From assembly GCA_937891045.1 (NCBI GenBank), contig CALBEV010000181.1:18978-82977 (forward strand): 64,000 nucleotides of DNA, in the 5' to 3' direction. Both the position numbers and the translations under genes were made by a program. The notes under the pieces are model-generated. The model was given only the letters and a program-made list of their open reading frames with translations, was not told the DNA's origin and ran no database searches. Below, piece by piece: positions 1 through 9,230 of this stretch. Each line of letters opens with the position of its first letter. The stretch's first letter is position 1. The stretch is from an uncultured Burkholderiales bacterium. GTDB taxonomy: Bacteria > Pseudomonadota > Gammaproteobacteria > Burkholderiales > Burkholderiaceae.

Positions 1-99
1 TACATGCGTTTGGCCGCGGCCTTGTGGTTGGGTGGGGACCCGCTGCCTGCCGTGCCCATGAAAGACCGCGATATTTTTGACCTGCTGGGATTCGATTGA
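1..99 (+). CDS. bchL: BchL, light-independent protochlorophyllide reductase iron protein (C-terminal end only)
   Basis: Only the last 32 codons are in the window; the gene enters from the left edge and stops with TGA at 97-99. The tail reads [14 protein letters not shown], the conserved C-terminus of BchL, the nitrogenase-like ATP-binding iron protein that feeds electrons to BchN-BchB in dark protochlorophyllide reduction. The next gene is bchM, as in the bchF-N-B-H-L-M order of Rubrivivax-type clusters. The catalytic part lies outside the window, so the call rests on the tail and on context. Confidence 0.85.
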   Translation, partial: YMRLAAALWLGGDPLPAVPMKDRDIFDLLGFD

Positions 100-806
100 T
101 GGACCACACCAGCTATTTGCAACGACGCGAACAGATCGAGCACTATTTCGATCGGACCGCGGCCAAGGCTTGGGAGGTGCTCACTTCAAATGCACCGGTG
201 GGCCGCATTCGCCGCACTGTGCGCGAAGGCCGCGACCAGATGCGCAGCACGCTCATGTCTTGGTTGCCCCAAGACATGCGCGGCATGCGTTTGCTGGACG
301 CCGGTTGCGGGACAGGTGCTTTGGCGGCACTGGCCATGCAACGCGGTGCCGAGGTGGTGGCCATCGATCTCTCGCCCACATTGGTGCAATTGGCGCGTGA
401 ACGCTATGCGCAGGATGTGGAGCAAGGACCAGGCAGCATCCAGTTTTTGGCGGGCGACATGCTGAGCCCCGCCACCGGCGAATTCGATTACGTGGTCGGC
501 ATGGATTCCTTGATTCACTACGACACCCAAGACATCGTCAAAGCCGTGCATGGTTTGTCGCAGCGCACCCGCCGCGCTATTTTGTTCACCTTTGCACCGC
601 GCACCCCTTTGCTGGCCATGATGCACAGCGTGGGCCGCCTTTTTCCTCGCTCAGACCGCTCGCCCGCCCTCGAGCCCGTGTCAGCAGTGGACTTGAACCT
701 GGGCCTCGAAGCCGTGTTGCAAGGCACAGCTTGGCAAGCAGGTCGCAGCCAACGCATCAGCAGTGGTTTTTACACCTCGCAAGCCTGGGAGTGGCGTCAG
801 GCATGA
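99..806 (+). CDS. bchM: BchM, magnesium-protoporphyrin IX O-methyltransferase
   Basis: This 235-residue protein transfers a methyl group from S-adenosylmethionine to the C13 propionate of Mg-protoporphyrin IX, giving the AcsF substrate. The SAM-binding motif LLDAGCGTGAL is at residues 65-75 and the N-terminal YFDRTAAKAWEVLTS segment is typical of BchM. I chose ATG at 99, whose A is the last base of the bchL stop (TGATG); the TTG one codon earlier is less likely. It overlaps the following lhaA by ATGA, so the genes are translationally coupled. Confidence 0.95.
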   Translation: MDHTSYLQRREQIEHYFDRTAAKAWEVLTSNAPVGRIRRTVREGRDQMRSTLMSWLPQDMRGMRLLDAGCGTGALAALAMQRGAEVVAIDLSPTLVQLARERYAQDVEQGPGSIQFLAGDMLSPATGEFDYVVGMDSLIHYDTQDIVKAVHGLSQRTRRAILFTFAPRTPLLAMMHSVGRLFPRSDRSPALEPVSAVDLNLGLEAVLQGTAWQAGRSQRISSGFYTSQAWEWRQA

Positions 807-2224
807 AGTCCAAGTTCATCAACTTGCTCAAGGCACAAAGCATGAAGTACGTGCCGTTTGCGGATGCGGCCTCGACCGAGTTGCCCATCGGCAAGTTGTT
901 GCGCTTGTCTTTGTTTCAAGCCGTGATTGGCATGGTGACCTCGCTCTTGGTTGGCACCTTGAACCGGGTGATGATTGTGGAACTGGGCATGGCAGCCTGG
1001 TTGGTCGCCATGGCTGTGGCCATCCCCGTGGTGTTCGCCCCGTTGCGCGCATTGGTGGGCTACCGCAGCGACACCCATCCCTCTGCGCTGGGCTTGAAGC
1101 GCATTCCCTACATGTGGATGGGCACCTTGTTGATGTTTGCTGGTTTGGCCATCATGCCGTTTGCCTTGCTGCTCCTGTCGGATCCACCACCCCACACCGA
1201 ATGGCTGGGCCTCACTGGCGTCACCCTGTCCTTCGTCTTGTTGGGCTTTGGCATGCAAGTCACGCAAACGGCTGGCATGGCCTTGGCTAGTGACTTGTCC
1301 ACCGAAGAAAAACGCCCACGCGTGGTGGCCCTGCTCTACAGCATGCTGTTGCTGGGCATGATTGGCAGCAGTATTTTGTTCGGGGTGTTTTTGAGTGACT
1401 TCACACCGACCCATTTGATCCAGGTGATTCAAGGCTGTGCCGTGGTGGTGGTGGTTTTCAATTTGATTTCCTTGTGGAAGCAAGAAGCACGCGCAGAAAA
1501 GCGCGGACCGCGAGAAGACAACGGTTTTCATAAAAATTGGCAACGCATGTTGAATCAACCTGGCATGCGCCGCTTTTTGTGGACAGTCGCGCTGGGCACG
1601 GCCGCCTTCAGCATGCAAGACATCATCTTGGAACCCTATGGCGCTGAAGTGCTGGGCTTGGATGTCAGTATGACCAGTTCACTCACAGCCTTGAGTGCAG
1701 GTGGGGCTTTGTTGGCCTTTTACTTGTCGTCAGTGCTGCTCAACCGAGGCTTGGACGCCTGTCGCCTGGCCAGTGCTGGGGTGGTGCTGGGGTTGCCCGC
1801 TTTTGCTTTTGTGATTTTTTCTGCCCCGCTGTCCTCGGCCTTGTTGTTCCGCAGCGGCACCGCATTGATCGGTTTTTCGAGCGGTTTATTTTCGGTGGGC
1901 ATGTTGGTCATGGCCATGTCATTCAGCGAAGAGAAGTTGGCCGGCCTGGTGCTCGGTGCATGGGGTGCGGTGCAAGCCACAGCCTCAGGCATCGCCATGG
2001 CGGTGGGTGGTTTTTTACGCGATCTGATTGGCAGTTTGGCCAGCAGCGGTGCACTGGGCAGCAGCTTGGACACCCCGGCCACCGCCTACAGCTTTGTGTA
2101 CCACATTGAAATTTATCTGTTGTTCGTGGTGTTGATCGCCCTGGGTCCCTTGGTGCGCAACATCCGACAAACGCAAGCAAGCTCCAACCGATCTCATTTC
2201 GGTTTGGCCGAGTTACCGAGTTAA
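803..2224 (+). CDS. lhaA: LhaA, light-harvesting 1 assembly factor (BCD-family MFS membrane protein)
   Basis: The 473-residue polytopic protein belongs to the PucC/LhaA branch of the major facilitator superfamily, inner-membrane factors that deliver bacteriochlorophyll or help assemble antenna polypeptides. The motifs LPIGKLLRLSLFQ, GTLNRVMIVEL, APLRALVGYRSD and RIPYMWMGTL are the family hallmarks and recur in PucC at 23611-25005. The start at 803 overlaps the bchM stop as ATGA; an upstream in-frame ATG at 731 would put 24 non-homologous residues inside bchM. Its place before puhA points to LH1 rather than LH2 assembly. Confidence 0.92.
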   Translation: MKSKFINLLKAQSMKYVPFADAASTELPIGKLLRLSLFQAVIGMVTSLLVGTLNRVMIVELGMAAWLVAMAVAIPVVFAPLRALVGYRSDTHPSALGLKRIPYMWMGTLLMFAGLAIMPFALLLLSDPPPHTEWLGLTGVTLSFVLLGFGMQVTQTAGMALASDLSTEEKRPRVVALLYSMLLLGMIGSSILFGVFLSDFTPTHLIQVIQGCAVVVVVFNLISLWKQEARAEKRGPREDNGFHKNWQRMLNQPGMRRFLWTVALGTAAFSMQDIILEPYGAEVLGLDVSMTSSLTALSAGGALLAFYLSSVLLNRGLDACRLASAGVVLGLPAFAFVIFSAPLSSALLFRSGTALIGFSSGLFSVGMLVMAMSFSEEKLAGLVLGAWGAVQATASGIAMAVGGFLRDLIGSLASSGALGSSLDTPATAYSFVYHIEIYLLFVVLIALGPLVRNIRQTQASSNRSHFGLAELPS

Positions 2225-2257
2225 CGACCACTTGATTTTTTAAACGGAGACATGACC

Positions 2258-3022
2258 ATGGAAACTGGTGCAATTACCCAATACGTCGATGTAGCCCAGA
2301 TCGTCTTGTACATCTTCTGGGCGTTTTTCGCGGGCCTCATTTATTACCTCTTGCGCGAAAACCACCGCGAGGGTTATCCCATGGACAACGGACGCGAGAA
2401 CGGTCCGAAGATGGAAGGCTGGCCTTCGGTGCCCGAGCCCAAGGTCTACAAATTGGCCAATGGTCATGAAGCCTTGAGCCCCGACCACAACCGACCCGAC
2501 GGCGTCTACAACGGTCAGCCCATGCACCCGTGGCTGGGTGCGCCGCTGGAACCCGTGGGCGACCCGCTGTTGGCAGGCTTGGGTCCTGGCGCTTGGGCGA
2601 ACCGCGCCGATGTGCCCGAAATGACGCATGAAAATGAAGTCAAGATCGTGCCCCTGCGCGTGGCCAAAGACCACGGTGTGGCTCCACAAGACACAGACTC
2701 ACGCGGTCAAAACGTTTACGGTGCTGATGACCAAATTGCGGGCGTGGTGCGCGACTTCTGGGTGGACCGTTCCGAAATGATCTTTCGCTACATCGAGATC
2801 ACGGTCAAGGGCACAGACAAGCATGTGTTGATCCCGATCAACTTCGCCCGCATCCATGAAGACGCGATCGATGTGCATGCCCTGATGTCGCACCAGTTTG
2901 CCAATGTGCCTGCCACCAAGTCCCCCGACCAAGTGACCATGCTGGAAGAAGAAAAAATCATGGGCTACTTTGGTGCAGGCTTGTTGTATGCCGAACCCAA
3001 CCGCCAGGAACCCCTGGTATGA
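2258..3022 (+). CDS. puhA: PuhA, reaction centre H subunit
   Basis: The 254-residue H subunit caps the cytoplasmic face of the photosynthetic reaction centre and helps conduct protons to the secondary quinone. A single N-terminal transmembrane helix (roughly residues 12-32) is followed by the conserved YYLLRENHREGYP stretch and a soluble beta-rich domain. Two in-frame ATGs occur, 2252 and 2258; the second sits 7 nt after GGAGA (2246-2250) and is preferred, the first only 1 nt. It ends in an ATGA overlap with puhB. Confidence 0.95.
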   Translation: METGAITQYVDVAQIVLYIFWAFFAGLIYYLLRENHREGYPMDNGRENGPKMEGWPSVPEPKVYKLANGHEALSPDHNRPDGVYNGQPMHPWLGAPLEPVGDPLLAGLGPGAWANRADVPEMTHENEVKIVPLRVAKDHGVAPQDTDSRGQNVYGADDQIAGVVRDFWVDRSEMIFRYIEITVKGTDKHVLIPINFARIHEDAIDVHALMSHQFANVPATKSPDQVTMLEEEKIMGYFGAGLLYAEPNRQEPLV

Positions 3023-3675
3023 AAGCGCACCACGAGCATGAGTTTGAAGCGGCCTTGGGCTTGCCAGAAGACTTGCCGCGCAACGAATACATCGTTTGGC
3101 AAGGTCGCCCTGATTGGCGTCAACTCGCCATAGAAGCTTTCCATGTGCGCAAGTTGGCGATTTACTTTGCGATCATGGTTTTTTTCCAAGGCGTGCACCT
3201 CCTGGACGGCGATGCCACTGGCATCGTCATGCTGAAACAACTGGGCACCAGCATTGGATTGGCGACATTGGCCTTGGGCTTGCTCACCTGGAGTGCTTAC
3301 TGGTCGGCCCAGGCCACCATGTATACCCTGACCAACAAACGCATCATCATGCGCATTGGGATCGTGCTCTCGCTCACCTTCAACCTGCCACTCAAAAAAA
3401 TCACCTCGTGTGACTTGCAACTGGCGAAGAAACAGACTGGCAATATTGCACTTGGCATTGCCAGCGAAAGTCCGATTGGTTGGCTGAACTTGTGGCCGCA
3501 TGTGCGCCCATGGCGAGTATCTTCACCGCAACCGACCTTGCGTTGTGTGCCACAGGCAGCGGATTTGGCACAACGGATTTTGCAAACTTGGCGACAAGTC
3601 AATCCGACCGAGCAATTGCTGTCGGCCCAGACCGAAGCAACGCATGGCAACAGCCAGGCTTGGGGGCAAGCATGA
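3019..3675 (+). CDS. puhB: PuhB, photosynthetic complex assembly protein (PH-like domain)
   Basis: A 218-residue membrane protein with two closely spaced hydrophobic segments (about residues 50-95) followed by a bacterial-PH-like region containing YTLTNKRIIMRIGI, which is characteristic of PuhB. In Rhodobacter, PuhB assists reaction-centre assembly and binds LH1/RC intermediates; the same role is inferred here. The start overlaps the puhA stop by 4 bp and the end overlaps puhC by 4 bp, so puhABC form one translationally coupled block. Confidence 0.92.
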   Translation: MKAHHEHEFEAALGLPEDLPRNEYIVWQGRPDWRQLAIEAFHVRKLAIYFAIMVFFQGVHLLDGDATGIVMLKQLGTSIGLATLALGLLTWSAYWSAQATMYTLTNKRIIMRIGIVLSLTFNLPLKKITSCDLQLAKKQTGNIALGIASESPIGWLNLWPHVRPWRVSSPQPTLRCVPQAADLAQRILQTWRQVNPTEQLLSAQTEATHGNSQAWGQA

Positions 3676-4112
3676 GTCTGGCCCCCACCACCGTCGCGGC
3701 TTCACCTGCCGTACCCATGGTGGTGCGCTGGGTGTTGTTTTGCCTGGTGTTGCTGCTACTGGCTGTGTTTGCGGTTCGACAATCGGGACCATCGGCTCAG
3801 CCGGTTGATGTGCCTGTGGTTTGGAAGAAAAACCTGCGCTTTGAAGACGGTTCAAAGGGTGAAATTGTGGTGCGTGATGCAGCCACTGAGCAACAGGTGG
3901 CCGTGTTTGAAGGCGAACAAGGCTTTATGCGTGGCACTTTGCGTGCCTTGGCACGTGAGCGTAAGAAAAGATCCATTGGCCCGGAAGCGGCATTCGAATT
4001 AAGTGGTCTATCAGATGGCCAAATGGTGTTGCACGATCCTGCCACGGGCGCGAGCATTCACTTGGCATCGTTTGGGCCGACCAATGCACAGATCTACCGT
4101 CAATTGCAATAA
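3672..4112 (+). CDS. puhC: PuhC, photosynthetic complex assembly protein
   Basis: This 146-residue protein has one N-terminal membrane anchor (about residues 17-35) and an exported domain of about 105 residues with the GFMRGTLRALARERK segment seen in PuhC. In purple bacteria it supports RC-LH1 assembly or stability. The frame stays open far upstream (from 3480) inside puhB, but the ATG at 3672 overlapping the puhB stop gives the expected short cytoplasmic N-terminus. An 18-bp gap with GAGGA (4119-4123) leads to acsF. Confidence 0.9.
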   Translation: MSLAPTTVAASPAVPMVVRWVLFCLVLLLLAVFAVRQSGPSAQPVDVPVVWKKNLRFEDGSKGEIVVRDAATEQQVAVFEGEQGFMRGTLRALARERKKRSIGPEAAFELSGLSDGQMVLHDPATGASIHLASFGPTNAQIYRQLQ

Positions 4113-4130
4113 AAAATCGAGGACAACACC

Positions 4131-5210
4131 ATGGCCCCAGTGACTGCAACCATTGAAACCGCACGCGACGCGAATGAAAAAGCCATTCAAAGCACGCTCT
4201 TGAACCCGCGCTTTTACACCACCGACTTTGCCGCCATGGACCGCATCGATGTGAACCCTGTGCGCAAAGAATGGGACCTGATGATGCAAGAGTACGAGGG
4301 TGACAACAACCATGATCACTTTCAGCGCGATGCTGCTTTTGCCGATGAAGTGGCCCTGCTCATGCCGCAACTCTCGCCCGAGATGCGGCAAGAGTTTTTA
4401 GACTTTTTGGTCAGCTCCCTCACCTCGGAATTTTCGGGCTGTATTTTGTACAACGAGATCCGCAAGCATGTCACCAACCCAGACATCAAACAACTGATGA
4501 CCTACATGGCCCGCGACGAATCTCGCCATGCAGGCTTCATCAACCAGTCTTTGCGCGACTTTGGCTTAGGCATCGATTTGGGCGATTTGAAGCGCACCAA
4601 GGCCTACACCTACTTCAAACCCAAATACATTTTTTACGCCACCTACTTGTCGGAAAAAATTGGTTACGCCCGCTACATCACCATCTTCAGGCATTTGGAA
4701 AAAAACCCCGACAAACGCTTTCACCCGATCTTTCGTTGGTTTGAGCGCTGGTGCAACGACGAGTTCCGCCACGGCGAATCTTTCGCCCTGATCATGCGAG
4801 CCAATCCGCATTTGCTGCGCGGTGGCAACCGCTTGTGGATCAAGTTCTTTTTACTGGCGGTCTACGCCACCATGTACGTGCGGGACCACACCCGTCCCAT
4901 GCTGCACGAAGCCATGGGCTTGGAAACCGATGAGTACGACTACACCGTGTTTCGCATCACCACCGAAATATCCAAACAAGTTTTTCCCTTGTCCTTGGAC
5001 ACTGACAACCCAGCGTTCCGTGCAGGTTTGGCGCGTTTGTTTGAAATTTCCAAGGCCAATGACGCGGCCATTGAAAAAGGTGGCGTGTTCAGCTATGTCA
5101 CCCGCGCCGTCTGCGGTGTACAAGCCCTGTGGACCTTTGGTCGCTTGTTCATGATGGACACCCTTGAGCATGAACTGCCTGTCAACACCCGCATGGCCCC
5201 GTCATGGTGA
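4131..5210 (+). CDS. acsF: AcsF, aerobic Mg-protoporphyrin IX monomethyl ester oxidative cyclase
   Basis: The 359-residue di-iron enzyme forms the isocyclic (E) ring of bacteriochlorophyll with molecular oxygen. Two carboxylate-bridged iron motifs are visible: DESRH at residues 129-133 and DEFRH at 210-214, with a further glutamate near 100. The presence of AcsF, with no radical-SAM BchE in this window, points to pigment synthesis under oxygen. It sits in the puh block, as in Rubrivivax, and its stop overlaps the puhE start by 7 bp. Confidence 0.96.
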   Translation: MAPVTATIETARDANEKAIQSTLLNPRFYTTDFAAMDRIDVNPVRKEWDLMMQEYEGDNNHDHFQRDAAFADEVALLMPQLSPEMRQEFLDFLVSSLTSEFSGCILYNEIRKHVTNPDIKQLMTYMARDESRHAGFINQSLRDFGLGIDLGDLKRTKAYTYFKPKYIFYATYLSEKIGYARYITIFRHLEKNPDKRFHPIFRWFERWCNDEFRHGESFALIMRANPHLLRGGNRLWIKFFLLAVYATMYVRDHTRPMLHEAMGLETDEYDYTVFRITTEISKQVFPLSLDTDNPAFRAGLARLFEISKANDAAIEKGGVFSYVTRAVCGVQALWTFGRLFMMDTLEHELPVNTRMAPSW

Positions 5211-5974
5211 GTGAAGTTGCTTTTGCCGCGCTGTTTGCAGTTGTCTGCTGGTGGTTCGGCACGGGCGTCATTCTGTGGTTGGACCGTCTGCCACAAGCCA
5301 GTTTTCGATGGAGCATGTTGGCCTGGACTTTTTTGTTGGGCTTGAGCTTTTGGGGTGTCGCGACGAGCATGAAGAGTGTGAGTGATGCCAACGCGTACTT
5401 GGGGTTTGGCAGCGTGATCGTCATGTGGGGTTGGCACGAACTCGCCTTTCTAACAGGCACCCTCACCGGCCCTCGAAAGATTGCATTGGACGAAGGCGCT
5501 ACCGGCTTCAAGCGCTTCGAACAAGCCTTCATGGTGATGCTGCACCATGAACTGGCCTTGTTGCTGAACTTTGCAGTGCTGTGTGCCATGCAAATGGATC
5601 AGCCTAACCACATTGCCCTGTGCACCTTCGCGCTGTTGTGGTGCATGCGGGTCAGCGCCAAACTGAATTTGTTTTTTGGCGTCTCTGAAAACGGCGCAGC
5701 CTACCTGCCCGCACATTTGCACTATTTGGCCAGTTATTTCAGACACCGTCGCATGACTTGGTGGTTTGCCATCTCTGTCAGCCTGTCTGTCTTGACGTTG
5801 GTTTGGTTGATTTGGCAAACCATCGTGGGTCAGGTAGAGATGACCACCGGTTGGGTCATGTTGGCCAGTTTGCTGAGTTTGGCCATTGTGGAGCACGCCT
5901 TGATGATTTTCCCCTTGCCCCTGCAACGCATTTGGGGCTGGGCCATGTCCCGCACCAGCGCCAGTTCCGCCTGA
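5204..5974 (+). CDS. puhE: PuhE, putative photosynthetic complex assembly membrane protein (DUF3623)
   Basis: A 256-residue protein with about six to seven hydrophobic helices and the conserved [15 protein letters not shown] and LNLFFGV stretches of the PuhE/DUF3623 family. In Rhodobacter, puhE mutants show altered reaction centre and pigment levels, but the biochemical role is not settled. The start overlaps acsF; an intergenic gap of only 8 bp separates it from crtI, so the carotenoid genes probably share its transcript. Confidence 0.88.
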   Translation: MVSEVAFAALFAVVCWWFGTGVILWLDRLPQASFRWSMLAWTFLLGLSFWGVATSMKSVSDANAYLGFGSVIVMWGWHELAFLTGTLTGPRKIALDEGATGFKRFEQAFMVMLHHELALLLNFAVLCAMQMDQPNHIALCTFALLWCMRVSAKLNLFFGVSENGAAYLPAHLHYLASYFRHRRMTWWFAISVSLSVLTLVWLIWQTIVGQVEMTTGWVMLASLLSLAIVEHALMIFPLPLQRIWGWAMSRTSASSA

Positions 5975-5982
5975 AAGACGCC

Positions 5983-7527
5983 ATGAACGCCACCAGCCAC
6001 CATGACATGCTCGCTTTGCAAGAAGCCTTGGAACTCGGTCGTCGCCGTCCTGTGGCCGTGGTGATTGGCAGCGGCTTTGGCGGTTTGGCTGCCGCCATTC
6101 GCTTGAGTGTGAAGGGCTATGACGTGAAGGTGGTGGAAAAGCTGGATGGCCCCGGTGGTCGTGCCTCGGTGTTCAAGCAAGATGGCTTCACCTTCGATGC
6201 AGGACCGACCATCATCACGGCGCCTTTTTTATTGGAAGAGTTGTGGAAATTGTGTGGCCGCTCCTTCAAAGACGATATCGATTTGCGTGCCATGGACCCG
6301 TTTTACCGTATCCGGTTCAGCGATGGCACTTGGTTTGATTACAGCGGTGACGAAGCCGCTATGCGTGCCGAGATTGCGCGTTTTTCAACCGAGGATTTGG
6401 TCGGTTATGAAAACTTTTTGGCCGATGCCGAGTTGTGCAAAACCTTGGGCTTTGAAGGTTTGGGGGCGATTGCCTTCGACACGATTGGCGACTTGATCAA
6501 TGCCATTCCCTCTTTTGCCCGCATGGGCGCATGGCGCAGCATTTACAGCTTGGTGGCCAAACACATCCGCAACGACAAACTGCGCATCGTGCTGAGCTTT
6601 CACCCCTTGCTGATCGGCGGCAATCCCTTTTCAGTCACCTGTGCCTATGCCCTGATCAATTCGTTGGAGCGCACCTGGGGTGTGCATTCGGCCATGGGCG
6701 GCACCGGCGCCATCGTACAAGGCTTGGTGCGTTTGCTGGAAAGCCGCGGTATTCCCATTCATTACAACGCGCCCGTCACGACGATCCGCATTGAGAACAA
6801 CAAAGCCGTGGGCGTGGAGTTGCAAGACGGTCGCTTCATGCCCGCCGACATTGTGGTGAGCAATGCCGACACCGCATGGACCTACAAACATTTGGTCGCA
6901 CCCCAACATCGCCGCCATTGGACCGATCGCAAGATTGACAACGGCCGCTATTCCATGGGCTTGTTTGTCTGGTACTTTGGCACCGATCGCCAATACGCCG
7001 ATGTACCGCACCACATGATGGTGCTGGGGCCACGCTACAAAGAACTGTTGACGGATATTTTCAAGCACCACCACTTGGCCGACGACTTCAGCCTGTATTT
7101 GCACCGCCCCACCGCCACTGATCCTTCCTTGGCCCCTGCAGGTTGCGACACGTTTTACGTGCTCTCGCCGGTGCCGCATTTGGACAGCGGCACCGACTGG
7201 GTCAACCAAGCTGAAACCTACCGCTTGAAAATCCAACAAGCCTTAGAAGCCTCGGTATTGCCCGAACTGTCCAAACACATCGTCTCTTCCAAAATGATGA
7301 CTCCGCAAGATTTCAAAGACCGTTTGTGGTCCTTCAAAGGTGCAGGCTTTGGCTTGGAACCTTTGCTGTTGCAAAGCGCCTGGTTCAGACCGCACAACCG
7401 CAGCGAAGATGTGCAAGGCTTGTTTGTGGTTGGGGCAGGCACCCATCCGGGTGCAGGTGTGCCCGGCGTGTTGATGTCGGCCAAAGCTTTAGAAACCGTG
7501 GTGCCCCATGCTCATGCGCTCAACTGA
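5983..7527 (+). CDS. crtI: CrtI, phytoene desaturase
   Basis: The 514-residue FAD enzyme introduces the conjugated double bonds that convert phytoene to neurosporene and/or lycopene. The dinucleotide-binding motif VVIGSGFGGL is at residues 26-35 and the C-terminal family signature GAGTHPGAGVPGVLMSAK closes the protein. The frame stays open back into puhE (from 5758), but the homologous N-terminus begins close to ATG 5983. It overlaps crtB by 20 bp. Whether it performs three or four desaturations cannot be read from sequence; with crtA, crtC, crtD and crtF present, both spheroidene and spirilloxanthin branches are possible. Confidence 0.95.
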   Translation: MNATSHHDMLALQEALELGRRRPVAVVIGSGFGGLAAAIRLSVKGYDVKVVEKLDGPGGRASVFKQDGFTFDAGPTIITAPFLLEELWKLCGRSFKDDIDLRAMDPFYRIRFSDGTWFDYSGDEAAMRAEIARFSTEDLVGYENFLADAELCKTLGFEGLGAIAFDTIGDLINAIPSFARMGAWRSIYSLVAKHIRNDKLRIVLSFHPLLIGGNPFSVTCAYALINSLERTWGVHSAMGGTGAIVQGLVRLLESRGIPIHYNAPVTTIRIENNKAVGVELQDGRFMPADIVVSNADTAWTYKHLVAPQHRRHWTDRKIDNGRYSMGLFVWYFGTDRQYADVPHHMMVLGPRYKELLTDIFKHHHLADDFSLYLHRPTATDPSLAPAGCDTFYVLSPVPHLDSGTDWVNQAETYRLKIQQALEASVLPELSKHIVSSKMMTPQDFKDRLWSFKGAGFGLEPLLLQSAWFRPHNRSEDVQGLFVVGAGTHPGAGVPGVLMSAKALETVVPHAHALN

Positions 7528-8572
7528 TTTGAAACACCAGGATTTGCAAGCTTGCATCGACATGATGCGAGGTGGCTCCAAAAGTTTTTTTGCCGCCTCC
7601 AAATTGTTGCCTGAACGGGTGCGCAACGCCGCAGTGGCGCTGTATGCGTTTTGTCGTGTGGCTGATGATTTGGTGGATGAAGGCGAGTCCAGCGAAGACG
7701 CATTGATGGAGCTGAGGCAAAGACTTGATGGCATCTACAGCGGCCAGCCGCAGCCCTTTTTGGAAGACAACGCTTTGGCCCATGTGGCCCAGCAATATGC
7801 ATTGCCGCGCAACATGTTGGAAGCCTTGATTGAAGGCTTTGAATGGGATGCACAAGGCAAAACTTACGAGACCATCGAAGACGTGCACCAATACGCGGCC
7901 CGGGTGGCCGGTAGTGTGGGCGCCATGATGTGCTGGATCATGGGGCCTCGCCATGCCGGGGCACTGGCCCGCGCTTGCGAGCTGGGTGTGGCCATGCAAC
8001 TGACCAACATTGCCCGTGATGTCGGTCAAGATGCCCGCATTGGCCGACTCTATTTGCCACAGGCATGGCTGCGTGAAGCTGGTTTGGATCCCGCAGTTTG
8101 GATGCAACACCCTGTCCACAGTCCAGCCCTGCAATCGGTTGTCCAGCGTTTGTTGGATGAGGCTGACCGGCTCTATGCCCAAGCCCATCAAGGTATTGCC
8201 GAACTGCCCCGCGACTGCCGTTCAGCCATCTTAGCTGCCAGACTCATCTATGCCGAAATTGGCCACCAACTGCGTCGCGAAGGCTGCAACTCGGTGAACC
8301 ACCGCACCGTGGTGAGCGGTACACGCAAGATGGCCTTGTTAGCCCAATCCAAATGGCAGTCGCATTGGGTGACTCCTGAGAAACAAACTGCTCCACCCTT
8401 GGCAGCTATTCGCTACCTGATCGAAGGCTGCAACAGTTCAGAGCCAGTGCTGCCACCCAGTGTGAAATTAGCATCTCAACGCAGCATGTCTGAAAAAATA
8501 GAGTGGCTACTGAGCCTGTCAGAGCGTTTGGAGTTTGAACGGCGTGGACTCACGCCGCCGGCACAGCACTGA
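7508..8572 (+). CDS. crtB: CrtB, phytoene synthase
   Basis: This 354-residue enzyme condenses two geranylgeranyl diphosphates into phytoene, the first committed carotenoid step. Both Mg-binding aspartate-rich motifs are visible: DDLVDE at residues 53-58 and NIARD near 167-171. ATG at 7508 overlaps crtI by 20 bp; a second ATG at 7514 is an equally good start. About 70 residues after the catalytic core (HWVTPEK onward) form a longer C-terminal tail than in many homologues. The substrate supplier CrtE is encoded on the other arm of the cluster. Confidence 0.95.
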   Translation: MLMRSTDLKHQDLQACIDMMRGGSKSFFAASKLLPERVRNAAVALYAFCRVADDLVDEGESSEDALMELRQRLDGIYSGQPQPFLEDNALAHVAQQYALPRNMLEALIEGFEWDAQGKTYETIEDVHQYAARVAGSVGAMMCWIMGPRHAGALARACELGVAMQLTNIARDVGQDARIGRLYLPQAWLREAGLDPAVWMQHPVHSPALQSVVQRLLDEADRLYAQAHQGIAELPRDCRSAILAARLIYAEIGHQLRREGCNSVNHRTVVSGTRKMALLAQSKWQSHWVTPEKQTAPPLAAIRYLIEGCNSSEPVLPPSVKLASQRSMSEKIEWLLSLSERLEFERRGLTPPAQH

Positions 8573-8663
8573 TCTGTCCGCAGTGTCAGAGGTGGTAAAA
8601 CCTCGCTCCTTGGGTGTAGCGCCGCCCTTGGTCACTGAGCGCCACCTGAAAGAAGGATCCCAC

Positions 8664-9191
8664 ATGAAACTTGCACGCATTCACCACGTGGCCTACCGCT
8701 GCAAAGACGCCAAAGAAACGGTGGAGTGGTATGTCAAGCACTTGAACATGGACTTTGTGCTGGCGATTGCCGAAGACCAGGTGCCCAGCACCAAGGCCCC
8801 CGACCCTTATATGCATGTTTTTCTGGATGCTGGTCAAGGCAACGTATTGGCCTTTTTCGAGTTGCCGAACTCGCCAGAGATGGGTCGTGACCTGAACACG
8901 CCCACTTGGGTGCAGCACTTGGCCTTCAAAGTGGACAGCCTGGAAGAACTGTTGGCCTTCAAAGAACACTTGGTGACCAATGGCATCGAGGTGATTGGCG
9001 TGACCGACCACACCATCTTCAAATCCATTTACTTCTTTGACCCCAATGGCCATCGCTTGGAGGTGGCCTGTGACACCGGCACACCCGAGATGCACCAACA
9101 ACTCGACGAGGTCAAATGGGCCATGCTGGAAGAGTGGAGCCGAACCAAACGCGCCCCCAAACACGCGGCCTGGATGCATGCCCCCAACTGA
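8664..9191 (+). CDS. VOC-superfamily (glyoxalase/dioxygenase fold) metalloprotein
   Basis: A 175-residue protein with a paired beta-alpha-beta-beta-beta fold. Candidate metal ligands are His in IHHVAYRC (residues 5-7), His in VQHLAFKV and Glu in HRLEVACD. ATG 8664 follows GAAGGA by 6 nt; the frame extends back to 8535, inside crtB, without support. It follows crtB by 91 bp with no terminator visible, so it may be cotranscribed with the photosynthesis genes, but it is not one of the named cluster genes. The substrate is unknown; a lactoylglutathione lyase, extradiol dioxygenase or other VOC function are all possible. Confidence 0.7.
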   Translation: MKLARIHHVAYRCKDAKETVEWYVKHLNMDFVLAIAEDQVPSTKAPDPYMHVFLDAGQGNVLAFFELPNSPEMGRDLNTPTWVQHLAFKVDSLEELLAFKEHLVTNGIEVIGVTDHTIFKSIYFFDPNGHRLEVACDTGTPEMHQQLDEVKWAMLEEWSRTKRAPKHAAWMHAPN

Positions 9192-9230
9192 TGCAGTTGA
9201 AGATCTGTGCTGGCATACCGCCCAAAGCGC

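Noticed and set aside
797..1618. Long minus-strand open frame of 273 codons under lhaA
   Set aside because: It is antisense to a well-conserved MFS gene, has a His/Gln-rich composition typical of reverse-frame shadows, and no ribosome site.
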